Origin: Actinomadura citrea
Lineage (GTDB): Bacteria; Actinomycetota; Actinomycetes; Streptosporangiales; Streptosporangiaceae
Direction: 5' to 3'
Assembly: GCF_013409045.1 (NCBI RefSeq)
Contig: NZ_JACCBT010000001.1
Location: 8,596,669-8,660,668, forward strand
Length of the DNA stretch: 64,000 nucleotides
In this document: positions 48,051-57,762 of the stretch, piece by piece
Layout of the letters: the number at the start of each line of letters is the position of its first letter
How positions within the stretch are numbered: the first letter of the stretch is position 1
Notes under the pieces: generated by a model
Seen by the model: only the letters and a program-made list of their open reading frames with translations
Told to the model about the DNA's origin: nothing
Databases searched by the model: none
Position numbers and translations under genes: made by a program

Positions 48051-50266
48051 GCCGCCCACAGCGGCGCGCGCGGGTCCCACCACCAGAGCAGCCGGCGCGG
48101 AAGCGGCCGGGAGCGGCGCAACGCGACGGTCACGGAACGGACTTCCGCGACCGTGAACGCGGCGTCCTCCGGGGTGACCGAGCCCCCGTAGCGGACGGCG
48201 TTCACCAGCCCGCCCACCCGGCGCAGCCGTTCGGGGTCGGTGCGCGGCAGCTCCCGCGCGAGCCGCCCCGCCATCTCGACCGGAGTGGCGGACGCGGGAA
48301 CGGGCAGGCCCGCGACGCGCGTCGCCACCAGCAGCTCGGTCCAGGCCGCCCGGATCCGGTCGGGCGCGGCGCCCCGGTGCAGCCGGCGGAACCGGATCGC
48401 GCCCAGCATCGGGGTGCCGAGCAGGAAGGCCAGCAGGGCCAGCGCCGGGAGAACGAACAGGCTCTCCGCGCGCGAACCCGGACCCGTGCGCCCGCCGCCG
48501 CCCGCACCGCCCTGGTCACCGAGCCCTTGGGCGTCGGGACCGTCGGGCTGGTCGCCGCCTTCCTCGACCTGCTTCCCGGAACCGGTCTGGGGGGTCGCCT
48601 GCGAACGCTCCCGCGGGTTCGGGTCGTAGGGCACCCAGCCCAGGTCCCGGAAGTAGATCTCGCCCCAGGCCACCGCGTCGCCGGTACGGACCACGCGGTC
48701 GCGGCCGCCGCTTCCCGGCCCGAAGCCGACCGCCACCCGGCTCGGCAGCCCGGCGGCCCGCGCCAGCACCGCGAACGCGCTGGCGAACTGCTCCGACGTC
48801 GCGCCTCCGCCCCGGCGGCCCGGAGTGACCAGCAGTTTCGTGAGTTCGGCGTAGCCGTGACCGCCCGGGGCGCCCGGCTTGAAGGTGTAGGAGGCGCGCA
48901 GGTACGCGGCGAGGCGGGAGGCGCGCTGGTGCGCGGTGCCGTCCCCGGCGGCACTGCGGGCGATCTCCTCCAGCTTCGGCGGAGCACCGGGCGGCAACCG
49001 GAGGTAGCGCTGGTATCCCTCGCCGGAGGCGATCGTGGCTTCGGCCGTCTGCGATCCGCTCCACTCCGGGACGTCGCCCGTCACGGAGTACTTCCGCCCG
49101 GCCACCGGGCCGTCCGAGGACAGGAGACTGCCGGAGTCCTCGTCCTGCTGGACCGCGAGGCCGTCCACCCGGGACGGGACACCGGGAACCGGCACCCAGC
49201 CGCCGGGCAACGTGCCGACCGACACGCGCATCCTGGTCCGCACCGTCTTCGGCGGCATGTCGACGGGAGGCAGCAGGCTCGCCCCGCTGGGAAGGTAGGT
49301 GTTGTCGGGCAGCCAGCTCGGCCCGGTGAACTCGGAGAGCACGGCCCACCGCAGTTCCGTCCTCGGTCCCGACACGCTCAGCAACGGCACATCGGGATCG
49401 GCGGACCACGCCGACAGGTAGGACAGGGGGTTGCGTTCTTCGGCCGGCGCCGCGGGGGGCCCGGCGGCCCGGCGGGGGTCGGCCGCCTTGACCGGCCAGT
49501 CCTCCAGCACGCCGGACCCGCCGACCACGGCGACGGCGCCGGGCAGGGCCGCCGCGCAGGCCACCGCCGCCACCGCCGCGCCGATGCGCGGGCGCGGCCG
49601 TCGCCGTGCGGGCGTGGACCCCGCGTCCGCCGGGTCCCCCACGCGCACGGTGAACCCGGCGCTCGCGGTGTCCGGGCGGACCTGCGGCGCGGCGGCGAGC
49701 AGCACGGCGCCGCCCGCGGCGACCAGGGCGGCCGCCCAGTAGCCGGGCCCGGCCGCCTGCGGGTTGAGCGCCGTGGCCCCGCACAGGAGCAGCGCACCCG
49801 GCAGCAGCGCCGGCAGGACGCGGCCCTCGCGGCACAGCACCGTCGCGATCGCCGCGGCCAGCCAGACCGCCGCCACCGGGAAGGCCAGCAGGTCCACGGT
49901 CACGGGAGCCCGCGGCGAGGTCGTCAGGATGCGGGCGCCCGAGTGCAGCACCGCGTCCACGGCGGCCGGCACGGGGCCCTTGACCGGCCCGGGAGCCCAG
50001 GAGGCGAGGGCGACCAGCCAGACCGCGGCCACGGGCAGCCCCGCCGAGATCGCGGCGGGTCCGAGCCCGCGCAGCATCCGGTACGCCACCGACGTCACCG
50101 CGACGGCGAGGGCCGCGGTGAGCGCCAGCACGGTGAACGCGGGAAGGGGCCGGTCGTACCCGACCGCCAGCAGCGGCGCCGACGCGACGGCCGCCAGCGC
50201 GACGGCGGCGGACGACAGCGCGGTCCGGACCCGGGTCACTGCGCCCACCATCGGCTCTCGTTCCAT
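48026..50266 (-). CDS. TgpA-type transglutaminase-like membrane protein with missing catalytic Cys and His
   Basis: 746 residues. About six N-terminal membrane helices (DUF3488 part), a large extracytoplasmic transglutaminase-like domain, a Pro/Gly linker, one more helix and a short C-terminal domain. The Cys position reads GGATSEQFASAF (Ser instead of Cys), and the His position reads GDAVAWGEIYF (Val instead of His). The Asp (WVPYDPNP) remains. It is thus unlikely to act as a transglutaminase or protease. Terminates an operon with the DUF58 and MoxR genes. Confidence 0.85.
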   Translation of the reverse strand: MEREPMVGAVTRVRTALSSAAVALAAVASAPLLAVGYDRPLPAFTVLALTAALAVAVTSVAYRMLRGLGPAAISAGLPVAAVWLVALASWAPGPVKGPVPAAVDAVLHSGARILTTSPRAPVTVDLLAFPVAAVWLAAAIATVLCREGRVLPALLPGALLLCGATALNPQAAGPGYWAAALVAAGGAVLLAAAPQVRPDTASAGFTVRVGDPADAGSTPARRRPRPRIGAAVAAVACAAALPGAVAVVGGSGVLEDWPVKAADPRRAAGPPAAPAEERNPLSYLSAWSADPDVPLLSVSGPRTELRWAVLSEFTGPSWLPDNTYLPSGASLLPPVDMPPKTVRTRMRVSVGTLPGGWVPVPGVPSRVDGLAVQQDEDSGSLLSSDGPVAGRKYSVTGDVPEWSGSQTAEATIASGEGYQRYLRLPPGAPPKLEEIARSAAGDGTAHQRASRLAAYLRASYTFKPGAPGGHGYAELTKLLVTPGRRGGGATSEQFASAFAVLARAAGLPSRVAVGFGPGSGGRDRVVRTGDAVAWGEIYFRDLGWVPYDPNPRERSQATPQTGSGKQVEEGGDQPDGPDAQGLGDQGGAGGGGRTGPGSRAESLFVLPALALLAFLLGTPMLGAIRFRRLHRGAAPDRIRAAWTELLVATRVAGLPVPASATPVEMAGRLARELPRTDPERLRRVGGLVNAVRYGGSVTPEDAAFTVAEVRSVTVALRRSRPLPRRLLWWWDPRAPLWAAQPARLPR

Positions 50267-51378
50267 CGCTCGGCGAAGCCGGCCGGATCGGCCGCGCGCA
50301 GGAGCCGGACCCCGGCGGGCGGCGCGAGGCCCCCGCCGCCGGTGTCCCCAGGGCCGATCAGGCCGACCAGCGAGACGGTGTGCCGCGCCGCGAGCGGCCG
50401 CATGGCCGCGGCGGTGTCCTCGTCCGCCGCGCTCGTGGACAGCAGCACGATCGCGCGTCCCGTCGGGGCGGAGCGCAGCCCCGCGCAGGCGGCCGGGAAG
50501 TCCGCGCCGGGCCGGGCCACCGCCTCGGCGAGCACGTCCAGGTGCGCGGTGACGCCCGCGGCGGCGGGAGAACGCGCGCCGCCGGCCAGCCGCAACTCGA
50601 TCGGGACGTCCGGCCCGGACCGCACGATCGACGCCGCGGCCTCCACGAGGAGGTCCAGTTCGTCCGGACCGTACCGGTCGTCGACCAGCACGGTCATGCC
50701 CGTGCCGGCGGAGTCGGCGTGCTCGCGGACCATCAGGCGCCCGCGGCGCGCCGACGTCCGCCAGTGGATCTGGCGGACGTCGTCGCCGGGCGCGTGCTCG
50801 CGCAGCCCCGCGAAGGCCCCCTCGGACGCCCGGACCGACGCCGACGATGTGTCCCGGCCCCCGCCGCCGGCCGCGGGCACGGGGGCGAGGTGGTGGTGGC
50901 GCGGATGCACCAGCAGCCGCACCGGCACGTCGTCGGCCGCCCGGACGGCGCGTGCGAGCCCCAGCGGGTCGGTGCGGACCAGGCTGAGCGGCCCCGCCTC
51001 CACCACACCGCGCCGCTGGGGTGTCAGCTCATACCGGATCCTGGCGTGGGCCGGGCCCAGAGGCAGGACGACCGGCGCCCCGACCCCGGTGACGCGCTCG
51101 GCGACGGTGGCCCGCCCGGTGCCCTTCCGCGCCGTGACGTCCAGGACGACGGTCACGGGTTCTCCGGCGCGGACCCGCGGCGCCGTGATCCGGCGGCCGA
51201 CCCGGGTGGGCGGGAGGCGGCCGGCGAGGGCCATGGCCAGCGCGACGACCGGGAAGGCGAGCGCCCCCAGCGCGCCCGGCGCCAGGTAACCCAGTCCGAG
51301 GCCCCCGCCGGACAGGACGGCTCCGGACACGAGCAGCGCCCAGCCACGGGCGGTGGGGCGGAGGGTGCCGCCGGCCAC
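50236..51378 (-). CDS. DUF58 protein
   Basis: 380 residues. Two membrane helices near the N-terminus and the DUF58 hallmark 'LREHAPGDDVRQIHWRTSARRG' region (landmark: GDDVRQIHWRTSARRG) at about 210. The C-terminal von Willebrand A-like part includes 'TGMTVLVDDRYG'. DUF58 proteins work with MoxR ATPases. Overlaps the transglutaminase-like gene by 31 bp and follows the moxR gene by 3 bp. Confidence 0.88.
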   Translation of the reverse strand: MAGGTLRPTARGWALLVSGAVLSGGGLGLGYLAPGALGALAFPVVALAMALAGRLPPTRVGRRITAPRVRAGEPVTVVLDVTARKGTGRATVAERVTGVGAPVVLPLGPAHARIRYELTPQRRGVVEAGPLSLVRTDPLGLARAVRAADDVPVRLLVHPRHHHLAPVPAAGGGGRDTSSASVRASEGAFAGLREHAPGDDVRQIHWRTSARRGRLMVREHADSAGTGMTVLVDDRYGPDELDLLVEAAASIVRSGPDVPIELRLAGGARSPAAAGVTAHLDVLAEAVARPGADFPAACAGLRSAPTGRAIVLLSTSAADEDTAAAMRPLAARHTVSLVGLIGPGDTGGGGLAPPAGVRLLRAADPAGFAERWNESRWWAQ

Positions 51379-51381
51379 GGC

Positions 51382-52368
51382 CTAGCCGTTCCCCTGCGCG
51401 GCCGGGACGGGGACTTCGGCCAGGACGCCGTCCAGCAGCTCCGCGGTCTCCGCCGCGCCGGCGGCGCCCGAGAGCGGCACCAGCCGATGCGCCCAGACCG
51501 GCCCCGCCAGGGCCTTGACGTCGTCCGGGGTGACATACCCCCGGCCGTCGGCCAGCGCGTAGATCCGCGCCGTCCGGCACAGCGCGATGGAGCCCCGCAG
51601 GGAGACACCGGCCCGCAGGTGCGGATGCCGCCGGGTGCGCTGGGCCAGCCGCAGGACGTACTGGTGGACGGAATCGGCGACCGCGACCCGGTCGGCGGCC
51701 GCGCCGAGCCGCGCCATCTCCTCGCCGATCAGCACCGGGGCCAGGTCCTCGGGATCGGCCAAGGCCGAGCCGCGCAGCAGCGACAGCTCCGCCTCCTCCC
51801 CCGGGTATCCCAGCGACAGCCGCATCAGGAAGCGGTCGAGCTGCGCCTCGGGCAGCGGGAACGTCCCCTCCAGGTCGATGGGGTTCTGCGTCGCCACCAC
51901 GAGGAACGGACGCGGCACCGGGTGCGCCTGCCCGTCCACGGTGATCTGGCCTTCCTGCATCACCTCGAGCAGCGCCGACTGCGTCTTCGGCGAGGTCCGG
52001 TTGACCTCGTCCACGATGACGACGTTGGCGAACACCGGGCCCGGATGGAACTCGAACTCGCGGCTCCGCTCATTGAAGATCGTCACTCCGGTGACGTCGG
52101 ACGGCAGCAGGTCGGGGGTGCACTGCACGCGGCCGATCTTCCCGCCGGTCACCGCCGCCAGGGCGCGCGCCATGGTCGTCTTGCCCATGCCGGGCAGGTC
52201 CTCCAGCAGGACGTGCCCGCCCGCGGCGAACGCGGTGAGGATCAGGCGCACCGTGGCGGGGTCGCAGCGTGCCGCCGACTGGATGCCGGAGGCCATCCGC
52301 TCGAAGGCGGCGGCGGCCAGCAGCGCCTCCTCGTCAGGCAGCGCGGACGTCGCGGTCGTGGTGCTCAC
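51382..52368 (-). CDS. MoxR-family AAA+ ATPase
   Basis: 328 residues. Walker A LLEDLPGMGKTTMAR (about 60), Walker B VVIVDEVNRTSPKTQSALLEVMQE, sensor VATQNPIDLEGTFPLPEAQLDRF, all intact. Chaperone-like activity on partner proteins, here the DUF58 and transglutaminase-like products. The stop of the propeller gene is 12 bp downstream of its start region's right side, so the four genes 54288-48026 form one unit. Confidence 0.92.
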   Translation of the reverse strand: MSTTTATSALPDEEALLAAAAFERMASGIQSAARCDPATVRLILTAFAAGGHVLLEDLPGMGKTTMARALAAVTGGKIGRVQCTPDLLPSDVTGVTIFNERSREFEFHPGPVFANVVIVDEVNRTSPKTQSALLEVMQEGQITVDGQAHPVPRPFLVVATQNPIDLEGTFPLPEAQLDRFLMRLSLGYPGEEAELSLLRGSALADPEDLAPVLIGEEMARLGAAADRVAVADSVHQYVLRLAQRTRRHPHLRAGVSLRGSIALCRTARIYALADGRGYVTPDDVKALAGPVWAHRLVPLSGAAGAAETAELLDGVLAEVPVPAAQGNG

Positions 52369-52380
52369 TCATTACCCTTC

Positions 52381-54288
52381 TTAGCCGCAGTTGGCCCAGC
52401 CGGCCGAGGCGCTGGCGCCGGACGCGCCGCCCGAGTACCGGACGCAGTCGCCCGGCGCCTGGACGAAGACCGGTCCGGCGTAGTACTTGAACGTGCCGTT
52501 GTCGGAGGCGACCTTGCCGCCCGTCTGGCTCTGGAGGCGGACCCAGACGTTGGTGCCCTTGCCGATGTCCGCGGTCTTCATCGTGACCGCGCAGTTCTTC
52601 TTGGTGGTGGCGCTGTAGAGCTGGTAGATCCGCCCGCCCGTGAACGACGACGACCGCTGGACCTTGTAGTTGCCGCCCGCGGTCGCGTTGCAGACCTGCG
52701 CCGGTGTGTACGGGTTGCTGGTCTGAGTGGGCTTCGGCTTGGTCGGGGTGGGCTTGGGCGTGGTCGGCTTCGGCGTGGTCGGCCTGGGCGTGGTCGGCCT
52801 GGGCGTCGTCGGCCTAGGCGTGGAGGGCCTGGGCGTCGTCGGCCTGGGCGTGGTCGGCCTGGGCGTCGTCGGCCGGCTCGTGGGCGACGTGGTCCTGGTG
52901 GGCGACTTCGTCGTGGGGGCCGTCGTGGGCGTCCGTGAGGGCAGCCGAGGCGACGGGGTGCGCGAGCCGGGCGTCGCCGGAGGCCGAGGCGCTTCCGTAC
53001 GGCCGGCCGGAGGGGGCGTTCCGGGTCTGCTGGACGGTGGCGTCTCGGGGGTCTTGGGAGAGGGCCTCGGGTCGAGCGGGTACGGGAAGACCGGATCGCC
53101 GGGCGGTGCCGGTACCGGAGGCGGGCTGCTCGCCCCGCCGCCCGGCTTGTCCGGGCGCTCTCCGCCCCGCCCCGGCCCGCCCGGGTACTTGCCGACCTTG
53201 CGGGCCACTCCGTCACCGCCGACGACCAGGGCGTCCGTGCTGCCCGGCGCGTTGACGAACAGGTTGCCCTCGCGGACCTGGAGCTCCATGTCTCCGCGCC
53301 CCGCCGGCATGGTCAGCATGCCGGTCTGCCGCCCCGCCGGCTCGAAGACCCGGACCTGCCCGGTCTCCCGCACGGGCAGGTACACCTTGCCGGCGAACGG
53401 CACGGCGGGCTCCTGGACGGGATCGGTCAGGGGGAACGACCGGACCGGGCCGCCCTTGCGCACGTCGCCCAGCGTGACCACCGAGCCCGCGCCGGGGACC
53501 GTGACCGCGGCCAGCGCGCCGTGGGTGCGCGCCGGCACCATCGCGCCGGCGAGCGACACCGGGGCCGTGACCCGGCGGGTCTCCCCGCCCGCCGCGACCA
53601 CCAGCTCGCGCCCGCCGCGGTCGACCACGAGCGCGCCCTCGTCCAGCACGGTCATCGTCAGATCGTGGTCGGGCGGGGCGGCCTCGGCCGTACGGACGAC
53701 GGTGGGGCCCTGGGCGGTGACCTTCACGGCGATGACGGTGCCCTGCCGGGGCACGGCCACCCAGAGCTGGCCGGCGTCGTCGAACTCGCCGCCGACCAGC
53801 GGTCCGGGCAGTTGCAGGACCGGGCCCACGGGGCGCAGCGTGGCCGGATCCAGCGCGCGCACCGCGCCGGACGTGCGCTCGACCAGCGCGGCCCCGTCGG
53901 AGCCCATCGCCAGGTGCGGATCACCTCGGGTGCCGATGTCCAGCCGTCCCGAGAAGCCCAGGCCGTTCAGGTCTAGCGACGACACGCGACCGGTGTCCAG
54001 GTCGTGGATGAGCAGGAACTTGTCGTTCTGGGTGACCTGCACCCGGTGGCCGCGGGCGTCCCTCACCTCGCGGCGCTGCTCCACCCGTCCGCTGTCGGGG
54101 TTGACCCGGTCCACCTCGCCCGCCGTCCGGCTCCACAGCCAGGCGCTGCCGTCGGTGGCCGCGACGGCGAGACCGACCCGCCCCCCGCCGAGCAGCGTGG
54201 CCAGCAGCAAGACGGTGACCAGCGCGGCCGCGGCCCACCAGCCGCCTCGCGCGCGAACCATCTCGGCGCCCTTCTTCCGCGACTTCAC
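52381..54288 (-). CDS. Membrane-anchored beta-propeller with Thr-Pro repeat stalk and SapA-like C-terminal domain
   Basis: 635 residues. One membrane helix near residues 15-38 (WWAAAALVTVLLLATLLG), then propeller blades ('SAWLWSRTAGEVDRVNP', 'AGQLWVAVPRQGTVIAV'). A Pro/Ser/Thr linker contains ~10 TTPRP repeats (about 455-525). A C-terminal ~110-residue domain beginning YTPAQVCNA resembles the spore-associated protein A fold, with the features 'GTFKYYAGPVFVQAPGDCV'. First gene of the MoxR operon. Function unknown; may be a surface reporter that the operon's MoxR/DUF58 pair assembles. Confidence 0.75.
   Translation of the reverse strand: MKSRKKGAEMVRARGGWWAAAALVTVLLLATLLGGGRVGLAVAATDGSAWLWSRTAGEVDRVNPDSGRVEQRREVRDARGHRVQVTQNDKFLLIHDLDTGRVSSLDLNGLGFSGRLDIGTRGDPHLAMGSDGAALVERTSGAVRALDPATLRPVGPVLQLPGPLVGGEFDDAGQLWVAVPRQGTVIAVKVTAQGPTVVRTAEAAPPDHDLTMTVLDEGALVVDRGGRELVVAAGGETRRVTAPVSLAGAMVPARTHGALAAVTVPGAGSVVTLGDVRKGGPVRSFPLTDPVQEPAVPFAGKVYLPVRETGQVRVFEPAGRQTGMLTMPAGRGDMELQVREGNLFVNAPGSTDALVVGGDGVARKVGKYPGGPGRGGERPDKPGGGASSPPPVPAPPGDPVFPYPLDPRPSPKTPETPPSSRPGTPPPAGRTEAPRPPATPGSRTPSPRLPSRTPTTAPTTKSPTRTTSPTSRPTTPRPTTPRPTTPRPSTPRPTTPRPTTPRPTTPKPTTPKPTPTKPKPTQTSNPYTPAQVCNATAGGNYKVQRSSSFTGGRIYQLYSATTKKNCAVTMKTADIGKGTNVWVRLQSQTGGKVASDNGTFKYYAGPVFVQAPGDCVRYSGGASGASASAGWANCG
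52738..52882 (-). repeat. 15-bp tandem repeat coding TTPRP
   Basis: About ten units of a GGCCTGGGCGTGGTC-like 15-mer (plus-strand reading) coding TTPRP, with some TTPKP variants. In frame with the propeller gene. Confidence 0.8.
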
Positions 54289-54611
54289 GGCCGCTCCTTC
54301 ATCCCATGGCCTCGCGGTGCGGGCTCGCCCCGCTCATGTCGACGGCCATCAGGGCAGGTCTTCTTCCCAGGTCAACGATGCTTGTCGAACCGGCCGGCGG
54401 ACGGCCGGGTCTCGACGGCGTCGGCGATGCCGCCGAACAGGGCACCGCGGCACCACGCTACAGATCACCGTCCGGAGTCCGGGCGATCTTGCAACCACCG
54501 GACCCCGTCGCGCGGAGGAGGCGGACGCGTTCAGCGGCTGGAAGCCCCAGCGCGGGCGGGGTTACACTGCGAACCGACTACGGAAAGTAATCAACTCGAT
54601 ACGAAGAGAGC
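54289..54611. other. Divergent intergenic region
   Basis: 323 bp between the propeller operon and the I36 inhibitor gene. A TACACT (54563-54568) -10-like box lies 43 bp before the inhibitor start, without a clear -35. Nothing else is recognisable. Confidence 0.4.
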
Positions 54612-55058
54612 ATGGGAGGCAGATCGCAGATGCCGTCGATCCGAACGACCCCGGCCGTCCTGGTCCTGGCCGCCGGGACCGCGCTCGTCCAGGCCCCGTC
54701 CATCGCCTCGGCGAGCACGCCCAGCGCCCCGAACACCGCGTCGCCGGCGGCCCTTCGCTCCTGGGCCGACTGCCCCCAGGGCCGGATGTGCATCTGGCGC
54801 CTCCCCAACGCCCACGGCTCGCGGGGCTCCTATGCCAAGGTCGCGCGCGACCTCAGTGAGCTCGGCGGCGGCCTCAACGACCACGCCCTGTCCTTCTGGA
54901 ACCGCACCGGCAAGACCTGGTGCATGTACTCCGACGCCCGTTTCAAGGGCGAAGGCCGCAAGTACCCCCGCGAACCGCTGGCGGGCGCCAAGGGCAACAC
55001 CGGCCAGTTCGGCTACAAGGTCAGCTCGCTCCGGCCCGCCTTCCTCGGCCGCTGCTGA
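54612..55058 (+). CDS. Secreted peptidase inhibitor family I36-like protein
   Basis: 148 residues; an ATG six codons later (54630), with GGAGG upstream, is an alternative start. Sec signal ending near ASA-S. The mature part has four Cys: DCPQGRMCIWRLPN, KTWCMYSDA and a last Cys at the end. The CPxGxxCxW pattern and small size are those of the I36/SMI-like (Streptomyces metalloproteinase inhibitor-related) family. Monocistronic. Confidence 0.7.
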   Translation: MGGRSQMPSIRTTPAVLVLAAGTALVQAPSIASASTPSAPNTASPAALRSWADCPQGRMCIWRLPNAHGSRGSYAKVARDLSELGGGLNDHALSFWNRTGKTWCMYSDARFKGEGRKYPREPLAGAKGNTGQFGYKVSSLRPAFLGRC

Positions 55059-55083
55059 CAGGCGCTGCTCGTCCCGCCCAGAG

Positions 55084-56589
55084 CTAGCAGTTAGAGGGCG
55101 GTTCCACCATCGGTGTGGTGAGAGCGCAGTGCCGATGGCGGGCCGACCGGGCGGGCGCGTCGGGGCGGCCGATCCCGTACCAGGACGCGGCGGCGCCGAG
55201 GAGGAAGAGCCCGGCGCACGCGACCATGCCCACGGTGAACCCGTGGCCGAGGGCCCGCGGACTGTGGGTGGCGTCCTCGGGCAGGTTCGCCAGCAGCGGC
55301 AGCGCGGCGATGACCAGGAGGCCCGCGGCGCGGGCGACCGCGTTGTTGACCGCGCTGGCGATGCCGGCGCGGCTGTCGGGGACGGCGGACAGCACCGCGA
55401 TGCTGACGGGAGTGGTGATCGCCGAGATGCCCAGGCCGGCGGCGACGACGGCCGGCAGGACGTCGGGCAGGTAGGAGGCGTCCGGGCCGATGCGCACCGC
55501 CAGCAACGCCGCTGCCGTGCAGACGACCGCGCCGACGGTGAGCGGCGCCCGCGGGCCGAAACGGGTGACGAGGGTGCCCGCGTGGGGTGACAGCACGAGC
55601 ACGACGACGGTGATCGGCAGCAACGCCAGCCCGGCGGCGAGCGGGGAGTAGCCGCTGGTGATCTGCAGTTGGATCGGCACGAGGAAGAACATCCCGGCCA
55701 CCGCGCCGTAGATGCAGAACGAAGCCGCGTTCGCCGCGCCGAACCGCCGGTGCGACAACAGGGCCGGCGGCAGCATCGGCGCCTCGGCGCGCCGCTCGAC
55801 CAGCACGAAAGCGATCATTGCGAGAACGCCGAGCACGGCGGCGGCCTCGGGAAGGAGCCCGCCGCCCGAGGTGTCGGTGAGGCCGTAGGTGACGCCGGCG
55901 AGGCCGATCGCCGCCAGCGCGGCACCGGCCACGTCCAGACGGCCGCGCACCGCCCCCTCGTCTCGCGTCTCGGGTACGTGGCGGCTCACGGCCGCCGCCA
56001 CCGCGACGGCGACCGGGACGTTGATCCAGAACACCCACCGCCAGCCCGCCGCATCGACCACGGCGCCGCCGAGCAGCGGCCCGGCCGCCCCGGCCATCCC
56101 GCTCATGCCCGACCACGCGCCGACCGCCCGCGCCCGGTCATCGCGGTGGAAGGCCGCCTGGACGAGTGCCAGCGACCCGGGAACGAGCAGCGCACCGCCG
56201 ACGCCCTGCAGCGCCCGCGCGGCGATCAGCCAGCCGATGGCCGGGGCCAGCCCGCCCAGCAGCGAGGCGAGCGCGAACAGACCGAGGCCGGCCAGGTAGG
56301 CCCGCCGCCGCCCGTAGCGGTCCCCGAGCGCGCCGCCGAAGAGGACCAGACCGGCCAACGCCAGCGCGAACGCGTTCACCGTCCACTGCATGCCGGCCAT
56401 GCCGGTGCCCAGGTCGCGCGCGATCGCGGGCAGCGCGACATTGAGCACCGTCGTCTCCAGCAGCACCAGCCCCGCCCCGAGCGCGGTCGCCGCGATCGCC
56501 CACCGGCCGGAAGGCTGCGACAGCCGCAACTCACCCCCGATATCGATCGTTCTCCCACCCGTCATATCCGATGTGCCGGTGGCCGTCAT
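55084..56589 (-). CDS. MFS exporter, DHA2 (14-TM) family
   Basis: 501 residues from the ATG at 56589, preceded by AAGGGA at 6-11 nt; an in-frame ATG at 56694 would push into the regulatory region. About 14 membrane helices, motif A 'GGALGDRYGRRRAYLAG', motif C-like 'GPLLGGAVVDAAGWRWVFWINVP'. Proton-driven efflux of drugs or metabolites. Divergent from the LysR gene, so probably under its control. Confidence 0.9.
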   Translation of the reverse strand: MTATGTSDMTGGRTIDIGGELRLSQPSGRWAIAATALGAGLVLLETTVLNVALPAIARDLGTGMAGMQWTVNAFALALAGLVLFGGALGDRYGRRRAYLAGLGLFALASLLGGLAPAIGWLIAARALQGVGGALLVPGSLALVQAAFHRDDRARAVGAWSGMSGMAGAAGPLLGGAVVDAAGWRWVFWINVPVAVAVAAAVSRHVPETRDEGAVRGRLDVAGAALAAIGLAGVTYGLTDTSGGGLLPEAAAVLGVLAMIAFVLVERRAEAPMLPPALLSHRRFGAANAASFCIYGAVAGMFFLVPIQLQITSGYSPLAAGLALLPITVVVLVLSPHAGTLVTRFGPRAPLTVGAVVCTAAALLAVRIGPDASYLPDVLPAVVAAGLGISAITTPVSIAVLSAVPDSRAGIASAVNNAVARAAGLLVIAALPLLANLPEDATHSPRALGHGFTVGMVACAGLFLLGAAASWYGIGRPDAPARSARHRHCALTTPMVEPPSNC

Positions 56590-56747
56590 CCGGATCCCTT
56601 CGGGCCGCGCCGGCCATCGACTCGTCCGCGCCGGCATGGGGTTTCCACGAGCGTGATCGATGGCGGGTTCGACCATCAACACCGATATATGCAACGATCG
56701 ATGTCGTCACCGCATGGATCGTGGCCGACTCTGCCCGGAGGCATCGA

Positions 56748-57671
56748 TTGACGGACCTGCGGCAGATAGAAGTGTTCTTGGCGCTGGCCGAGGAGCTGCA
56801 TTTCGGCCATACCGCCGACCGGCTCCATCTCACCCAGCCGCAGGTGAGCCGGGCCGTCGCCGCCCTGGAAAGCCATCTGGGCGGCCGATTGTTCGAACGC
56901 ACCAGCCGCCAGGTCCGCCTCACGCCTTTGGGCCGCCGATTTCGCCATGAGGCCGAGCCCGCTTACCGTCTTCTGACGGAGGCCCTGCAGAATGCTCGCG
57001 CCCGAGCCCGTGACACGGCGCAGCCGCTCCGCATTGGTTTCTTTCTCTCCGTTGGCGGGGAGCCGCTCAGCCGCCTGGTCCGCGCGCATGAGGCCCGCCA
57101 CCCCGGAATCCAGATATCCCTGACGAACGTCCCGTACGTCGATCCCTACGAACCGCTCCGCCGCGACGAGGTCGACGTCCTGATCTCCTATCTCATCGTC
57201 GACCCCGTCGAAGAACCCGACCTGACCACGGGCCCGGCGATCCATCACACCGCCCGGGTCCTGGTCGTCGCGGCCGGCGACCCACTGGCGGGCAGGCCGT
57301 CGCTGTCGATCGAAGACCTCGCGGGCCGCAGGACCGTGGCACGACCGCCCCGGCTCCCCCGCGCTCTCTTCGACCACTTCGTGCCGCCCGCGACCCCCTT
57401 GGGCGAACCGATCCACCGCACCTACGACCTCGGTGAAGGCGACGCCTACGGCGCGGCGGTGGCCGCGGTCGCGCGCGGCCACATCGTCCACCTGAGCGCC
57501 GACATCTTCACCCCCCTCCTGGCCCACCGCCACGACCTCGACCTCATCGCCATCCGCGATCTGCCCGATATCCCGATCGGCCTCATCTGGGTCACCGCCC
57601 GCCAGAACGCCGCCATCAGCGCCCTCGCCGACACCGCCGCGAGCCTCTCCACGGCCACTCCGCGCGACTGA
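56748..57671 (+). CDS. LysR-family regulator
   Basis: 307 residues from the TTG at 56748, with CGGAGG 6 nt upstream and the protein starting exactly at the usual LysR 'DLRQIEVFLALAEELHFGHTA'. The winged HTH covers residues 1-65 (LTQPQVSRAVAALESHLGGRLF), then the two-lobed effector domain. The 158-bp gap to the divergent MFS gene contains an AT-rich part (56685-56715, ATATATGCAACGATCGAT) where a T-N11-A site is likely. Confidence 0.9.
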   Translation: MTDLRQIEVFLALAEELHFGHTADRLHLTQPQVSRAVAALESHLGGRLFERTSRQVRLTPLGRRFRHEAEPAYRLLTEALQNARARARDTAQPLRIGFFLSVGGEPLSRLVRAHEARHPGIQISLTNVPYVDPYEPLRRDEVDVLISYLIVDPVEEPDLTTGPAIHHTARVLVVAAGDPLAGRPSLSIEDLAGRRTVARPPRLPRALFDHFVPPATPLGEPIHRTYDLGEGDAYGAAVAAVARGHIVHLSADIFTPLLAHRHDLDLIAIRDLPDIPIGLIWVTARQNAAISALADTAASLSTATPRD

Positions 57672-57762
57672 TCCGGAAGGGCCGCGCGGGGACGCGCGCC
57701 GTGACGACACATCAGGGGTTTTCGAGTCCCGGGGCGCCCGGGTTCCCCCGGCGCAGGGGGCC

